From Aridibaculum aurantiacum (GTDB lineage Bacteria; Bacteroidota; Bacteroidia; Chitinophagales; Chitinophagaceae): 64,000 nt of DNA. Made by a program: the position numbers and the translations under genes. This document shows positions 28,705 to 37,855 of the stretch, one piece after another. Location of the stretch: NCBI RefSeq assembly GCF_017355875.1, contig NZ_JAFEWC010000001.1:1054001-1118000 (forward strand), written 5' to 3'. The first letter of the stretch is position 1. The number at the start of each line of letters is the position of its first letter. The notes below the pieces were generated by a model, which saw nothing but the letters and a program-made list of their open reading frames with translations, was not told the origin of the DNA and ran no database searches.

Positions 28705-30210
28705 TTAATCAGCCGCCAAGCCAGAGTTGGTTATATCCTGCCAGGCTGCATGAACATCCAATCGACCATTAGTAACACATAAATTACGCACTCCGGTAGT
28801 AGGCCTTGCACTTCTTAGAATAGCATTCTTAATTGCAATAGCATCAGTTTTATTACCTGGAGTTAATCCCTTAGCTGCGGCATATAGTGCAACAGCACCT
28901 GTAACGTGTGGAGTGGCCATAGAGGTGCCGCTATATTTGCTATAGGTACTACCTGGTGTAGTAGACCAAACATTACTTCCTGGTGCAAACAGGTCAACAT
29001 TTTTTGCACCATAATTAGAGAAGCTTGATTTCTTTCCATCAAGCCAAATAGAGCCTACAGAAATAATATTATCAACCGGGTAACAGGCCGGATAGCTAAG
29101 TTGCTTATCAATATTCCTGTTATTGTTTCCAGCTGCAGCAACAAATAAAATTCCCTTTGCTTCAGAGCGGATGATGGCGCTTTGCAACGCTGTCGACTTT
29201 GATCCTCCACCCCATGAATTATTTGTAGCAACTATGTTGTAACGCAACTGGCCGTTTGCATAATATTTTAGATTAGTAACATAATCTATGGCAGCTATGG
29301 CTGCATCTGTGGTGCCTCCATTGTCGCCAAGGAATTTTGCAGACAGCATCCTGATATTCCAGTTGACACCAACCACTCCAATATTGTTTCCGCCTTTAGC
29401 ACCTATTGTCCCGGCTACATGCGTACCATGATCATCAGCAGCACCTTCGTACACATTCTTAGTATTGTTGACGAAGTTCCAGCCATAGGCATCATCTATT
29501 TTTCCATTGCCATCATCATCAATTCCATTGCCAGGAATTTCTAATTCAAGTTTTACCTGGCCTGCAAGGTCTTCGTGGTCAAATTGAACACCTTCATCAA
29601 TAACGGCTACATATACAGTTGCAGATCCTTTTTGAGGAGTCAAAGAATAATTGATTGTACCATCAGCATTCACCCCTTTGGCACCAGTCCATGCTTCTCC
29701 GGCACGTGAACCATATTTGTTCTTGTTAGGGGTAGTGTATTCACCCATCAAACCCCAGGTATTCTCACTCGTGTTGGTATAAATTGGATCACTTGCATCA
29801 GGCTCACCAGTAGCAAGCGGTATATGACGTAAAATGTAATTTGGTTCTGCAAATTCTATCTCAGCCAGGTTTTGCAGTCTTTCCAGCGCTACCATTACTC
29901 CATGCGGCACAGTAAGAACATAAATACCTTCAGTGTCACCAGCGTTGATCATAGCCTCTGTCACAAGGTGTTTCTTGATCTTGCCGCCAATTCTATTCAG
30001 CGCATTGGCTCTGCCGGTAGCTGTAGCATTTGGAATAAACTTAACCAGGATCTCGTCTGCAACAAATTCATCAGTAGCACCAAAAGGAGGAGCTTGTTCT
30101 CTTGCCATCAGTGCACTCTGTTCAATCTCAGCTTGCTGCTCTATTTGCTTTACGCAACCTGTCATCATCGACAAGGCCAGAATTGCACATGCAAAGGTCT
30201 GTTTCTTCAT
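28705..30210 (-). CDS. Subtilisin-like (S8) serine protease lipoprotein
   Basis: 501 residues. The N-terminus has a lipobox (MMTGC, Cys ~19). A fervidolysin-like propeptide region (~48-125, VADEILVKF) precedes the catalytic domain (~180-485). The catalytic triad is visible: D205 in VAVIDEGVQFDHE, H261 in DDHGTHVAGT and S430 in SGTSMATPHVTGA. The N oxyanion residue lies in ATNNSWGGG. It is an exported, probably outer-membrane-anchored protease. It is convergent with the exopolysaccharide operon and monocistronic. Its substrate is unknown. Confidence 0.93.
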   Translation of the reverse strand: MKKQTFACAILALSMMTGCVKQIEQQAEIEQSALMAREQAPPFGATDEFVADEILVKFIPNATATGRANALNRIGGKIKKHLVTEAMINAGDTEGIYVLTVPHGVMVALERLQNLAEIEFAEPNYILRHIPLATGEPDASDPIYTNTSENTWGLMGEYTTPNKNKYGSRAGEAWTGAKGVNADGTINYSLTPQKGSATVYVAVIDEGVQFDHEDLAGQVKLELEIPGNGIDDDGNGKIDDAYGWNFVNNTKNVYEGAADDHGTHVAGTIGAKGGNNIGVVGVNWNIRMLSAKFLGDNGGTTDAAIAAIDYVTNLKYYANGQLRYNIVATNNSWGGGSKSTALQSAIIRSEAKGILFVAAAGNNNRNIDKQLSYPACYPVDNIISVGSIWLDGKKSSFSNYGAKNVDLFAPGSNVWSTTPGSTYSKYSGTSMATPHVTGAVALYAAAKGLTPGNKTDAIAIKNAILRSARPTTGVRNLCVTNGRLDVHAAWQDITNSGLAAD

Positions 30211-30632
30211 GTTGTGTTAGGGTGTTTGATTATAAAGGAGCGGTAAATTAAGGATAATAACTACTTCTTATATTAGGTTTTTTTGTCCTGCAGCGCGTGC
30301 AGGTATTTACTTTCTAGACGAAAAAATACAAGTAGCTGCTGCTGATGTAGTTAAATAAATTCTGCAAACTTTCGCCGATGTTTATTTGTAAAATAATTAT
30401 ATATGTACAGAGGCGAAATGATCAGTATACTCAGGGTTTTTTTAGCAGGTTATGTAAGAAGTAAGGCAGCAAGAACTAAAGAATCTATGCTTGGCCGCGG
30501 CTTTATAATTTTGCAAAACGATAATCGTTCTGTTTGTATAGCAAAATGATATTTGCAAATTATTCGCGTGTCACTGCGGTAGTTACTACTATGGTAGCAG
30601 GCGGATGTTAAACACCTTTATACGCAGGTTCA
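30211..30632. other. 422-bp divergent intergenic region
   Basis: It lies between the divergent protease and hydroxylase genes, so it should hold promoters for both. TAATTTTG at 30506-30513 fits a Bacteroidota -7 box for the + strand, but no good -33 partner is seen. A 21-codon frame at 30546-30611 is too short and unremarkable to call a gene. No repeat or hairpin stands out. Confidence 0.4.
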
Positions 30633-31448
30633 ATGGAAGTAATTGTAGAACAGCTAGCCCTCTTATTCAGCATCACGTTATTTCGATACCTCTTTATTGC
30701 AGGTGTTGCCTTCCTTATTTTTTACAAACTGTTTCCACGCAGGATGAAGAAAAATAAGATCCAGGGCAGGTCTGCAGGTAAAGCTGATTTCATACGCGAA
30801 GTCGGTTATTCGGTCACTACTTCCTTAATCTTTGCTGTCATTGGTTTTCTTGTTCTTTATACGCCATTTAAACAGTATACACTGGTGTACGACCAGCTGG
30901 ATGCTTTTCCTTGGTGGTACCTGCCGGTGAGCGTTGTGTTAAGCCTCGTCATTCACGATACTTATTTCTACTGGATGCATCGCCTGCTACACCACCGAAA
31001 GATCTTCAGGCTGGCGCACCTGGTGCATCATAAGTCTACCAATCCGTCGCCGTTTGCATCTTACTCTTTTCATTTCATCGAATCTATTGCTGAAGGAGGC
31101 ATATTAGTGTTGCTACCGATGGTCCTGCCAATGCACCCCTTAGCAATTATGCTGTTCATTGTTATCGGGTTTATCATCAATGTTTATGGCCACCTTGGCT
31201 ACGAGATCATGCCGCGTTGGGTAAGGCATAGCTTCCTGTTCCAGGTCATCAATACTTCTGTACATCACAACCTGCACCATAGCAAATTCAAAGGAAACTA
31301 TGGGCTTTACTTTAGGCATTGGGACAGGCTCCGCGGCACCGAGCATCCTGATTATGTAAAAGAATACGACCGTGTACAGGCGCAGCGTTTTGCTCGTAAA
31401 AAAGAAGAGAAGGAAACACAGCCAGCACCTGCTTCTTTACGTGCTTAA
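30633..31448 (+). CDS. Fatty acid hydroxylase / sterol desaturase family membrane protein
   Basis: 271 residues with about four to five membrane segments. The family's di-iron histidine boxes are present in order: HDTYFYWMHRLLHH, HLVHHKSTNPSPF and a C-terminal HHNLHHSKFKGNYG. It should hydroxylate or desaturate a lipid (fatty acyl chain, sterol-like or carotenoid) in the inner membrane. The C-terminal ~30 residues are charged and hydrophilic. It appears monocistronic. The exact substrate cannot be told from sequence. Confidence 0.88.
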   Translation: MEVIVEQLALLFSITLFRYLFIAGVAFLIFYKLFPRRMKKNKIQGRSAGKADFIREVGYSVTTSLIFAVIGFLVLYTPFKQYTLVYDQLDAFPWWYLPVSVVLSLVIHDTYFYWMHRLLHHRKIFRLAHLVHHKSTNPSPFASYSFHFIESIAEGGILVLLPMVLPMHPLAIMLFIVIGFIINVYGHLGYEIMPRWVRHSFLFQVINTSVHHNLHHSKFKGNYGLYFRHWDRLRGTEHPDYVKEYDRVQAQRFARKKEEKETQPAPASLRA

Positions 31449-31601
31449 ACTTCTCCTGGCATACATCAGCTCTTCCTCAAAGCTATCACCAATAGCTGGG
31501 TATTACCGCCACCTTCAGTTCAGCATTTCATGCTGCCTGTCCTCCTTTTGCAATAGCTAATTGTGATATCTTTCAAGCCTCAACACAATAAGGGTTTGCA
31601 T

Positions 31602-34028
31602 ATGAGGCATCTGTTCATTTTTCTTTTCCTGGTATTTTCTTTTCAAATAGCATCTGCCCAGGGGCGGGTTGTAACAGAACTGACTGACGGCTGGAAGTTC
31701 AGCAAGGGGAAGCAGGACGCAGCTTTCCAGGTGGCTTTTGACGACAAGAACTGGCAGACAGTAAGCGTGCCGCACGACTGGGCTATCTATGGCCCTTTTG
31801 ATAAGGAGATAGATAAGCAGGTAGTTGCCATTACGCAAAACAACGAGAAGGTAGCTTCTGAGAAGACAGGCCGTACCGGTGCCCTGCCTTACATAGGTGA
31901 AGGCTGGTACAGGAAGGAATTAGACCTGTCGCATGTAAAACCAGGGCAACGTGCCATCATCTTATTTGAAGGAGCCATGAGTGAACCGAAAGTATACCTG
32001 AACGGTCATAAAGTAGGAGAGTGGAACTATGGATACAACTATTTCTATTTCGACATAACAGACCAACTTTTTGCTAGTGGTAAAAATCTACTGGCTGTTC
32101 ACCTGCAAAATGTAGGTCAATCATCGCGGTGGTATCCTGGTGCAGGTCTTTACCGGAAGGTGAGTTTGATAGTAAAAAATGCAACACACATCAACCAGTG
32201 GGGAACATTTGTTACTACACCGCTCATCACCAAAGATGTTGCAAAGGTGAACATCAAAACTAAAGTAACAGGTAAAGATGTAAGACTTGTAACAGATATA
32301 CTGGATGCTGATGGAAAGAAGGTTGCCTCCGATACAGCACGCACTCTATTCGCTAATGAATTTGAGCAGAATATTGCTGTAGCTACGCCGCATTTATGGA
32401 GCCCTGAAACACCCTACCTGTACAAGGCTGTTACCAAGCTATATTCAGGCAATGCATTGCAGGATGAAGTTACTACCCGCTTTGGTATTCGCCACATAAG
32501 CTACTTGCCGGGTACCGGCTTCAGTTTAAATGGGCAGGTACGTAAGTTCAAAGGCGTATGCCTTCACCACGATCTTGGACCGCTTGGTGCGGCTATTAAT
32601 ATTGCTGCTTTACGCAGGCAACTACGCATCCTGAAAGACATGGGCTGCGATGCTATCCGCAGTTCGCACAACATGCCATCGCAGGAGCAATTGGATCTAT
32701 GCGACGAGATGGGCTTTATGTTTTTAGCAGAGAGCTTTGATGAATGGGCAAAGCCTAAAGTGAAAAATGGTTACGCTCGTTTCTTTGCCACTGATGCAGA
32801 AAAGGATGTTGTGAACCTGGTACATGCTACGCGCAATCATCCTTCTATTGTAATGTGGAGCTCAGGCAATGAAGTGCCGGATCAATATGGTGCAGAAGGT
32901 GTTAAACGCGCAAAATGGTTGCAGGATATCTTTCACCGGGAAGATCCTACACGCCCTGTTACGGTAGGTATGGACCAGGTAAAGGCAACCATGGCCTCAG
33001 GCTTTGGTGCCGTGCTTGACATTCCGGGATTGAACTATAGAACACATCTATATGAAGAAGCCTACAAGGCATTCCCGCAGGGTTTGTTGCTGGGTTCCGA
33101 AACTGCATCAACAGTTAGTTCCCGCGGCGTTTATAAGTTTCCTGTAGTAAAGGCAAGGGAAAAGCAATACGATGATCACCAGTGCTCATCGTACGACCTG
33201 GAGTACTGTAGCTGGAGTAATCTACCCGAAGATGATTTCATTCTGCAGGATGATAAACCATGGGTGATAGGAGAGTTTGTATGGACAGGTTTTGATTACC
33301 TGGGCGAGCCAACACCGTACGATAATAAATGGCCTTCCCGCAGTTCTTACTTTGGTATCAACGACCTGGCAGGTTTGCCTAAAGACCGTTACTACCTGTA
33401 TAGGAGCCGCTGGAATACCAAAGATGAAACCTTGCACATTTTGCCGCATTGGAACTGGCAGGGAAGGGAAGGAGAAATCACGCCGGTATTTGTTTATACT
33501 AATTACGACAGTGCCGAATTGTTCATCAATGGACGGAGCATGGGTGTGCAGAAAAAGCATAATGCGACGCCGCAAACAAGGTACCGCCTGATGTGGATGG
33601 ATGTAAAATACGAGCCGGGAACAGTGAAGGTAGTAGCCTTTGGTAAAGATGGTAAGCCTGCTGCTGAAAAGAGCATAACGACTGCCGATAAACCTCACAA
33701 GCTGGTGGTGGAGGCGGACCGAACCACCATTGATGCGGATGGAAATGACATATCGTTCGTTACAGTTTCTGTGGTGGATAAGAAAGGTAATTTATGTCCA
33801 ACGGCTGCCGAGCAATTGCAATTCTCTGTAACAGGCAAAGGCACCTATCGTGCAGCATGTAATGGTGATGCCGCTTCATTGGAGCTGTTTCATTTGCCGA
33901 CCATGAAAACCTTTAGCGGCAAGTTGGTAGTCCTGTTGCAATCAACCAAAGAGCCCGGGGAAATGACGTTAACTGTTACAGGAAAAGGACTGCAGGCAGC
34001 GAAGCTTCAGGTGAGAACGAAGAGGTAG
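31602..34028 (+). CDS. GH2-family beta-galactosidase-like enzyme, exported
   Basis: About 808 residues from the ATG at 31602, which starts a signal peptide (MRHLF to SAQG); an upstream GTG at 31563 adds 13 unsupported residues. Domains: sugar-binding jelly roll (~20-180), Ig-like domain, TIM barrel with acid/base E424 in SSGNEVPD and nucleophile E500 in LLGSETAST, then DUF4982-like and C-terminal Ig/invasin-like modules (DADGNDISFVTV). Members hydrolyse beta-galactosides or related plant/host glycans in the periplasm or outside. TTTG (31547) and TATCTTTC (31567) form a weak promoter candidate. Followed by a bidirectional terminator. Confidence 0.92.
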   Translation: MRHLFIFLFLVFSFQIASAQGRVVTELTDGWKFSKGKQDAAFQVAFDDKNWQTVSVPHDWAIYGPFDKEIDKQVVAITQNNEKVASEKTGRTGALPYIGEGWYRKELDLSHVKPGQRAIILFEGAMSEPKVYLNGHKVGEWNYGYNYFYFDITDQLFASGKNLLAVHLQNVGQSSRWYPGAGLYRKVSLIVKNATHINQWGTFVTTPLITKDVAKVNIKTKVTGKDVRLVTDILDADGKKVASDTARTLFANEFEQNIAVATPHLWSPETPYLYKAVTKLYSGNALQDEVTTRFGIRHISYLPGTGFSLNGQVRKFKGVCLHHDLGPLGAAINIAALRRQLRILKDMGCDAIRSSHNMPSQEQLDLCDEMGFMFLAESFDEWAKPKVKNGYARFFATDAEKDVVNLVHATRNHPSIVMWSSGNEVPDQYGAEGVKRAKWLQDIFHREDPTRPVTVGMDQVKATMASGFGAVLDIPGLNYRTHLYEEAYKAFPQGLLLGSETASTVSSRGVYKFPVVKAREKQYDDHQCSSYDLEYCSWSNLPEDDFILQDDKPWVIGEFVWTGFDYLGEPTPYDNKWPSRSSYFGINDLAGLPKDRYYLYRSRWNTKDETLHILPHWNWQGREGEITPVFVYTNYDSAELFINGRSMGVQKKHNATPQTRYRLMWMDVKYEPGTVKVVAFGKDGKPAAEKSITTADKPHKLVVEADRTTIDADGNDISFVTVSVVDKKGNLCPTAAEQLQFSVTGKGTYRAACNGDAASLELFHLPTMKTFSGKLVVLLQSTKEPGEMTLTVTGKGLQAAKLQVRTKR

Positions 34029-34062
34029 TTGTGACGTTTTGGTGTAAAGAGAACTTTATAAT

Positions 34063-34102
34063 AAAAAAGCTCCTGCAATGAGATCATTCCAGGAGCTTTT
34101 TT
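34063..34102. terminator. Bidirectional terminator between GH2 and DUF3494 genes
   Basis: AAAAAAGCTCCTG (34063-34075) pairs perfectly with its complement at 34090-34102; an inner AATGA/TCATT pair extends it. It serves two convergent genes. Confidence 0.92.
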
Positions 34103-34114
34103 CACGTGCAGTAT

Positions 34115-36010
34115 TTACTGCTTTATAAACTGTATGTAGTTCTTGATCGATGTTCCTGATATGCTAAGGGTATACATACCCACAGCAAGTGCATTAGCAT
34201 CTATCTGTACACTGTTATGGCCTGCCTGTAACGCTACCTGCCTGGTTGTTACTATTCTTCCCGATTGATCAGATATGGTGTAAGTGATACATTCATTCTT
34301 TTCAAGTACCAGCACGAGTGTGGTAGTTGATTTAACCGGGTTTGGATAAAGTGATGCAACTGTTGCTTTTGCTTTAAGCTGTATGGCTACAATAGCAGAA
34401 TAACTGAAGCGGCCATCTATATCCATCATCTTAAGCCTATAAAAAGCCACAGGTGCTGCAATAGATTTTGTGTTAGCTACAAAAGAATAACTCCTGCTAC
34501 CCGTTGAATTACCAGCGGCATCTACAGTGCCGGTCTTAATGAAGTTTCTTCCGTCAGTGCTTGCTTCTACATCGAATTGCAGTGTGTTCTGTTCATTTTC
34601 TGTTTTCCAATCAAGCAGTGCAAAGCTGTTTTGCAATTTGCCACTAAAAGAAACCAGCGATAATGGGAGGGATGTACAGCCTTCCGTCATATTTACTGTA
34701 ACAGATGTTGTGGTCAATGCACCATTTGTAGTCATTGCCCTGCCTTCCAGCCTTACACCTGTAGGAAGATTAACTGCACCGTTGTTGCTGATAAATGTTC
34801 CTTTCAGATCTGCATTGGTTCCAATAGTGATTGCGCCATTAACGATCCAGTACACATTCCTTGCCTGGGTTCCATTAATTAAACTTACTGCAGCAAAAGA
34901 ACCCGAAGAAAGTGCACCATAGATCTTAATTACAAATACCGCATTAGCGTTTCCTTCAGCATCCAGGAACAAGGTATCTACAAACGAAGTGGCACCATTC
35001 AAAACATACGTATGTGGCGTAAGAACAAGTCCCTGCCCAAATTGTGCAGGAAATAATAATTCAATATCAGCAGTTAAAGCATTGAGGTAAGTTCGAGCAT
35101 TTATCAGGGCGGCAGCAGCTGCATTGGTTGAATTATCAGGTATCGGATGTATCGTCCCCTCTACCCTCAATGCATCGTAGCCTGTGGTCAAGCCTACATT
35201 AGTTCCTATATCGCCTTTTACTGTTGTAGTACCCGTGTTATGAACATCTTCGTTTCCTGAAAGCAGCGCATAACAGATTGCAGAACCAAGATCAGGTGCT
35301 GTAGGTCCGTTCAGTACAACGCTTCCACAACCTGATGGGATTTTTGCTGTTGTATTATTAATGGTAACTGCTCCGTTGATAGATAGCAACCTGCCTTCAA
35401 TGTTTGCACCCGATCCTACACTAATAAAATCGTTATGTGCAATCACATTTCCTTTCATCACTGACAAGGAACCAAGTGATGCCGCACCTTCTATCTTCCA
35501 GAAGATATTACAAGCCAAAGCGCCGTTGATCAATTTTACTTCGGAACCAGTAGTAGAACTGAACGCAGCAGATATCTTAAAGATGAATACTGCATTTTGA
35601 TTTCCCTGCGCATCCAGTTGAAGTATACCACTAAGTGTGGTTACCCCCGAAATGTCGTATACACCTGCTGTAAGGGTAGTGCCATTGCCTAGCAACGGAG
35701 CATGCGTTGCTGTAGGTACAGCACTGTTAAGTTGGTTGTAAGCGCTGTTCAGATTATTGGTTGCGCTTGCAGTTGCACCATCGCCGCTATGCATTACACC
35801 ATTCACATTGCCAAAGCCGGTAGTACCACCATTATTGGTACCTACATTGCCTGTTAATTGAGATTTGTTGGTATTGCCTATAGCGCCTATTGTAGTGAAG
35901 ATGACAAAGTTTGCTGATGTGCCTAAATTGATTACCTGTGCAAAAGTTTTAGAGGAAATAGATAGTAGCGTAATAACAGCCACTACGGGGAGTAGAAATT
36001 TGTTTTTCAT
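34115..36010 (-). CDS. T9SS-secreted protein with two DUF3494 (ice-binding-like) domains
   Basis: 631 residues. A signal peptide (ends near TFAQ) is followed by two DUF3494 domains in tandem (~25-225 and ~235-440). Both have the family marks: a GNVGTN or GDIGTN start, an N(A/L)xVFxxKI core, a NxxWxxxGA segment and a final EGR(L/A) segment. A fibronectin-like module (~450-545) and a type A T9SS sorting domain (LYPNPVKS at ~560) finish the protein. DUF3494 proteins bind ice crystals or act as adhesins; the sorting domain places this one outside the cell. It could serve cold or freeze tolerance, or attachment. Monocistronic. Confidence 0.9.
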   Translation of the reverse strand: MKNKFLLPVVAVITLLSISSKTFAQVINLGTSANFVIFTTIGAIGNTNKSQLTGNVGTNNGGTTGFGNVNGVMHSGDGATASATNNLNSAYNQLNSAVPTATHAPLLGNGTTLTAGVYDISGVTTLSGILQLDAQGNQNAVFIFKISAAFSSTTGSEVKLINGALACNIFWKIEGAASLGSLSVMKGNVIAHNDFISVGSGANIEGRLLSINGAVTINNTTAKIPSGCGSVVLNGPTAPDLGSAICYALLSGNEDVHNTGTTTVKGDIGTNVGLTTGYDALRVEGTIHPIPDNSTNAAAAALINARTYLNALTADIELLFPAQFGQGLVLTPHTYVLNGATSFVDTLFLDAEGNANAVFVIKIYGALSSGSFAAVSLINGTQARNVYWIVNGAITIGTNADLKGTFISNNGAVNLPTGVRLEGRAMTTNGALTTTSVTVNMTEGCTSLPLSLVSFSGKLQNSFALLDWKTENEQNTLQFDVEASTDGRNFIKTGTVDAAGNSTGSRSYSFVANTKSIAAPVAFYRLKMMDIDGRFSYSAIVAIQLKAKATVASLYPNPVKSTTTLVLVLEKNECITYTISDQSGRIVTTRQVALQAGHNSVQIDANALAVGMYTLSISGTSIKNYIQFIKQ

Positions 36011-36108
36011 GTAAATATTGGATGATGCGAATTAATTTTCGCTCCAGGCAAATATCAAGTAGTTAACCTTGTCCATTGTTACATACTTACATCTATTTGT
36101 TACGGAAA

Positions 36109-36669
36109 TCACACATTTTGCAACATGATCTCATGCTTTATCCCGCTCTTCTTGAATGCGGAAGGAGTAAGTCCTGTGGTCTTTTTAAACTGGTTGGAGA
36201 GGTGTGCAACACTGCTGTAGTGCAATTTATAAGCTATTTGTGTAAGATTATATTCATCTGCTATCAGCAGTTGTTTCACCTTCTGTATTTTCTGTTGAAT
36301 AATAAATTGCTGGATATTTACACCTTCCACTTTTGAGAATGTATTTGCCAGGTAAGTATAATCATAACTAAGTTTATGGCTAATAAATTCAGAATAATTC
36401 AAAACAGGTAATGCTTCAGGATTATTTATTAATTCTGTTATTAGGTTTTTGATCTTTTCAACCAGGATCTGTTTTTTATCATCGAGCAATTCAAGACCTG
36501 ACTTGATAAGGTTTGCTTTGAGTGTTTCTCTTTGATCGTGCGATGGCACATGAAGTAATGCTACGTTACCCATTTCAACCGAGGTAAATGAAATGCCTAT
36601 TCTTAAAAGCTCTTCCTCAACCAGTAGTTTACAGCGCAGGCAAACCATGTTTTTAATATGCAAATTCAT
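36109..36669 (-). CDS. Small AraC-family regulator with an N-terminal CxxC (HMA-like) domain
   Basis: 186 residues. The N-terminal ~70 residues look like a heavy-metal-associated fold with MVCLRCK (C10, C13) at the position of the metal-binding CxxC loop. The C-terminal ~100 residues are an AraC helix-turn-helix pair (LTQIAYKLHYSSVAHLSNQFKK then TGLTPSAFKK). This arrangement is common in Bacteroidota and suggests a one-component sensor of a metal ion such as copper, or of thiol state. Targets are unknown; it sits between unrelated genes. Confidence 0.78.
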   Translation of the reverse strand: MNLHIKNMVCLRCKLLVEEELLRIGISFTSVEMGNVALLHVPSHDQRETLKANLIKSGLELLDDKKQILVEKIKNLITELINNPEALPVLNYSEFISHKLSYDYTYLANTFSKVEGVNIQQFIIQQKIQKVKQLLIADEYNLTQIAYKLHYSSVAHLSNQFKKTTGLTPSAFKKSGIKHEIMLQNV

Positions 36670-37038
36670 TAATTGTTGGAAAAGAACTTAGTTGTATCAA
36701 CCTCACATGAAGGTGTTTGGTGAATATCGTCTTTTAATTACCAGGTACCATGTTTATTTTATTATCTACAAGCGAATGTTCTCTATGAACAAGCTTTGTG
36801 CTGTTTGTTACTTACATGCACATACAAAGCAGGTGTTATGTATGTAGAAGAACCAGCTCTTAACCTGCCAACCGGCAGGAACAGTGTATGTGGTGTAGCA
36901 AAAGGATAAAGGCTACATATCCATTACTTGATGGTACCTATAGAAGAAATTGAAAGTTTGTAGGAGAATGGATAATTTTCCACCTGCAAGCACAACTTGC
37001 AGTGCTATGCGTCTTTATCAAAATCAACCTTTTCTAAT
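36670..37038. other. 369-bp intergenic region
   Basis: It is the divergent gap between the AraC-type gene and the 37039 gene. I see no convincing promoter, hairpin or small gene; a TTG-started extension of the downstream frame from 36997 is not supported. Confidence 0.4.
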
Positions 37039-37479
37039 ATGGCTACTAAAAACAAAACAAACGAAACTGAAGTAAGTGTAACTGATTTTATAGAATCCTA
37101 CGTTGAAAATGAGCAAAAGAAAGCGGATACTTACCGGCTGGTGGAGTTAATGCAAGAATGGTCAGGCTTTGAGCCAAGGATGTGGGGGCCTACGATCATT
37201 GGGTTTGGCAGCTATCATTATAAGTATGCAAGCGGGCACGAAGGAGATGCACCTATACTAGGTTTTTCACCGCGCAAGCCCGAGTTCTCCCTGTATGTAT
37301 ATTCACCTACAGAAGAAAGCCAGGAATTAGTAAAAGACTTCGGCAAGTTCAAAATGGGTAAGGCCTGCATATATGTTAAGAAATTATCCGACATCAATAT
37401 TGACATCTTAGAGAAACTTGCCAGGATCTCCATTGCCTATACAAATGAACACTATGAATGTGGCTGTAGGATTAAGTAA
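37039..37479 (+). CDS. DUF1801 (YdhG-like) domain protein
   Basis: 146 residues from the ATG at 37039. The motif MWGPTIIGFGSYHYKYASG and the later MGKACIYVKKLSDIN are typical of DUF1801 proteins, small cytosolic proteins of iron-chaperone-like fold whose role is not settled. Its stop codon abuts the intergenic repeat that begins at 37480. Confidence 0.8.
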   Translation: MATKNKTNETEVSVTDFIESYVENEQKKADTYRLVELMQEWSGFEPRMWGPTIIGFGSYHYKYASGHEGDAPILGFSPRKPEFSLYVYSPTEESQELVKDFGKFKMGKACIYVKKLSDINIDILEKLARISIAYTNEHYECGCRIK

Positions 37480-37855
37480 GGGAGGAAATGAAAAATGTAA
37501 AATGAAAACCGATAAGCTTTGTTGTGGATGAAAGAAATCAAAAGTTCAAAATTCAAAAGTCAAAAAAGAACCCACCGCCCGTCACCAAATCCGACATCTC
37601 AAAATTAGAAATCAACAATCTCTCTTCGTGCCTCTTCGTCTCGTCGTGTCTTTATGGTTCAAATAATTCAAATTCAAAAGTAAAAAAGAACCGTCGGTTG
37701 GCCCACAAATCCGATCCCAAAATCAGAAATCAGCAATCTCTCTTCGTGCCTCTTCGTGTCGTTGCGCCTTAGTGTCGGAAAAGTCAAAATTCAAATGTCA
37801 AAAAAAGAACCCACCGCACGGCGACAATCTGAAATTTAAAATCATCAATTGCACA
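37480..37855. repeat. Left copies of a ~0.2 kb intergenic repeat family
   Basis: The entire gap between two genes is made of two to three degenerate units. Each contains words such as GGAGGAAATGAAAAATG, AAGAACCCACCGCCCGTC, AAATCCGACATCTCAAAAT and CTTCGTGCCTCTTCGTG. The same units, in the same orientation, fill 46685-47660 on the other side of the giant gene. Reading frames here are low-complexity and not genes. No terminator hairpin is seen for either flanking gene. Confidence 0.85.
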
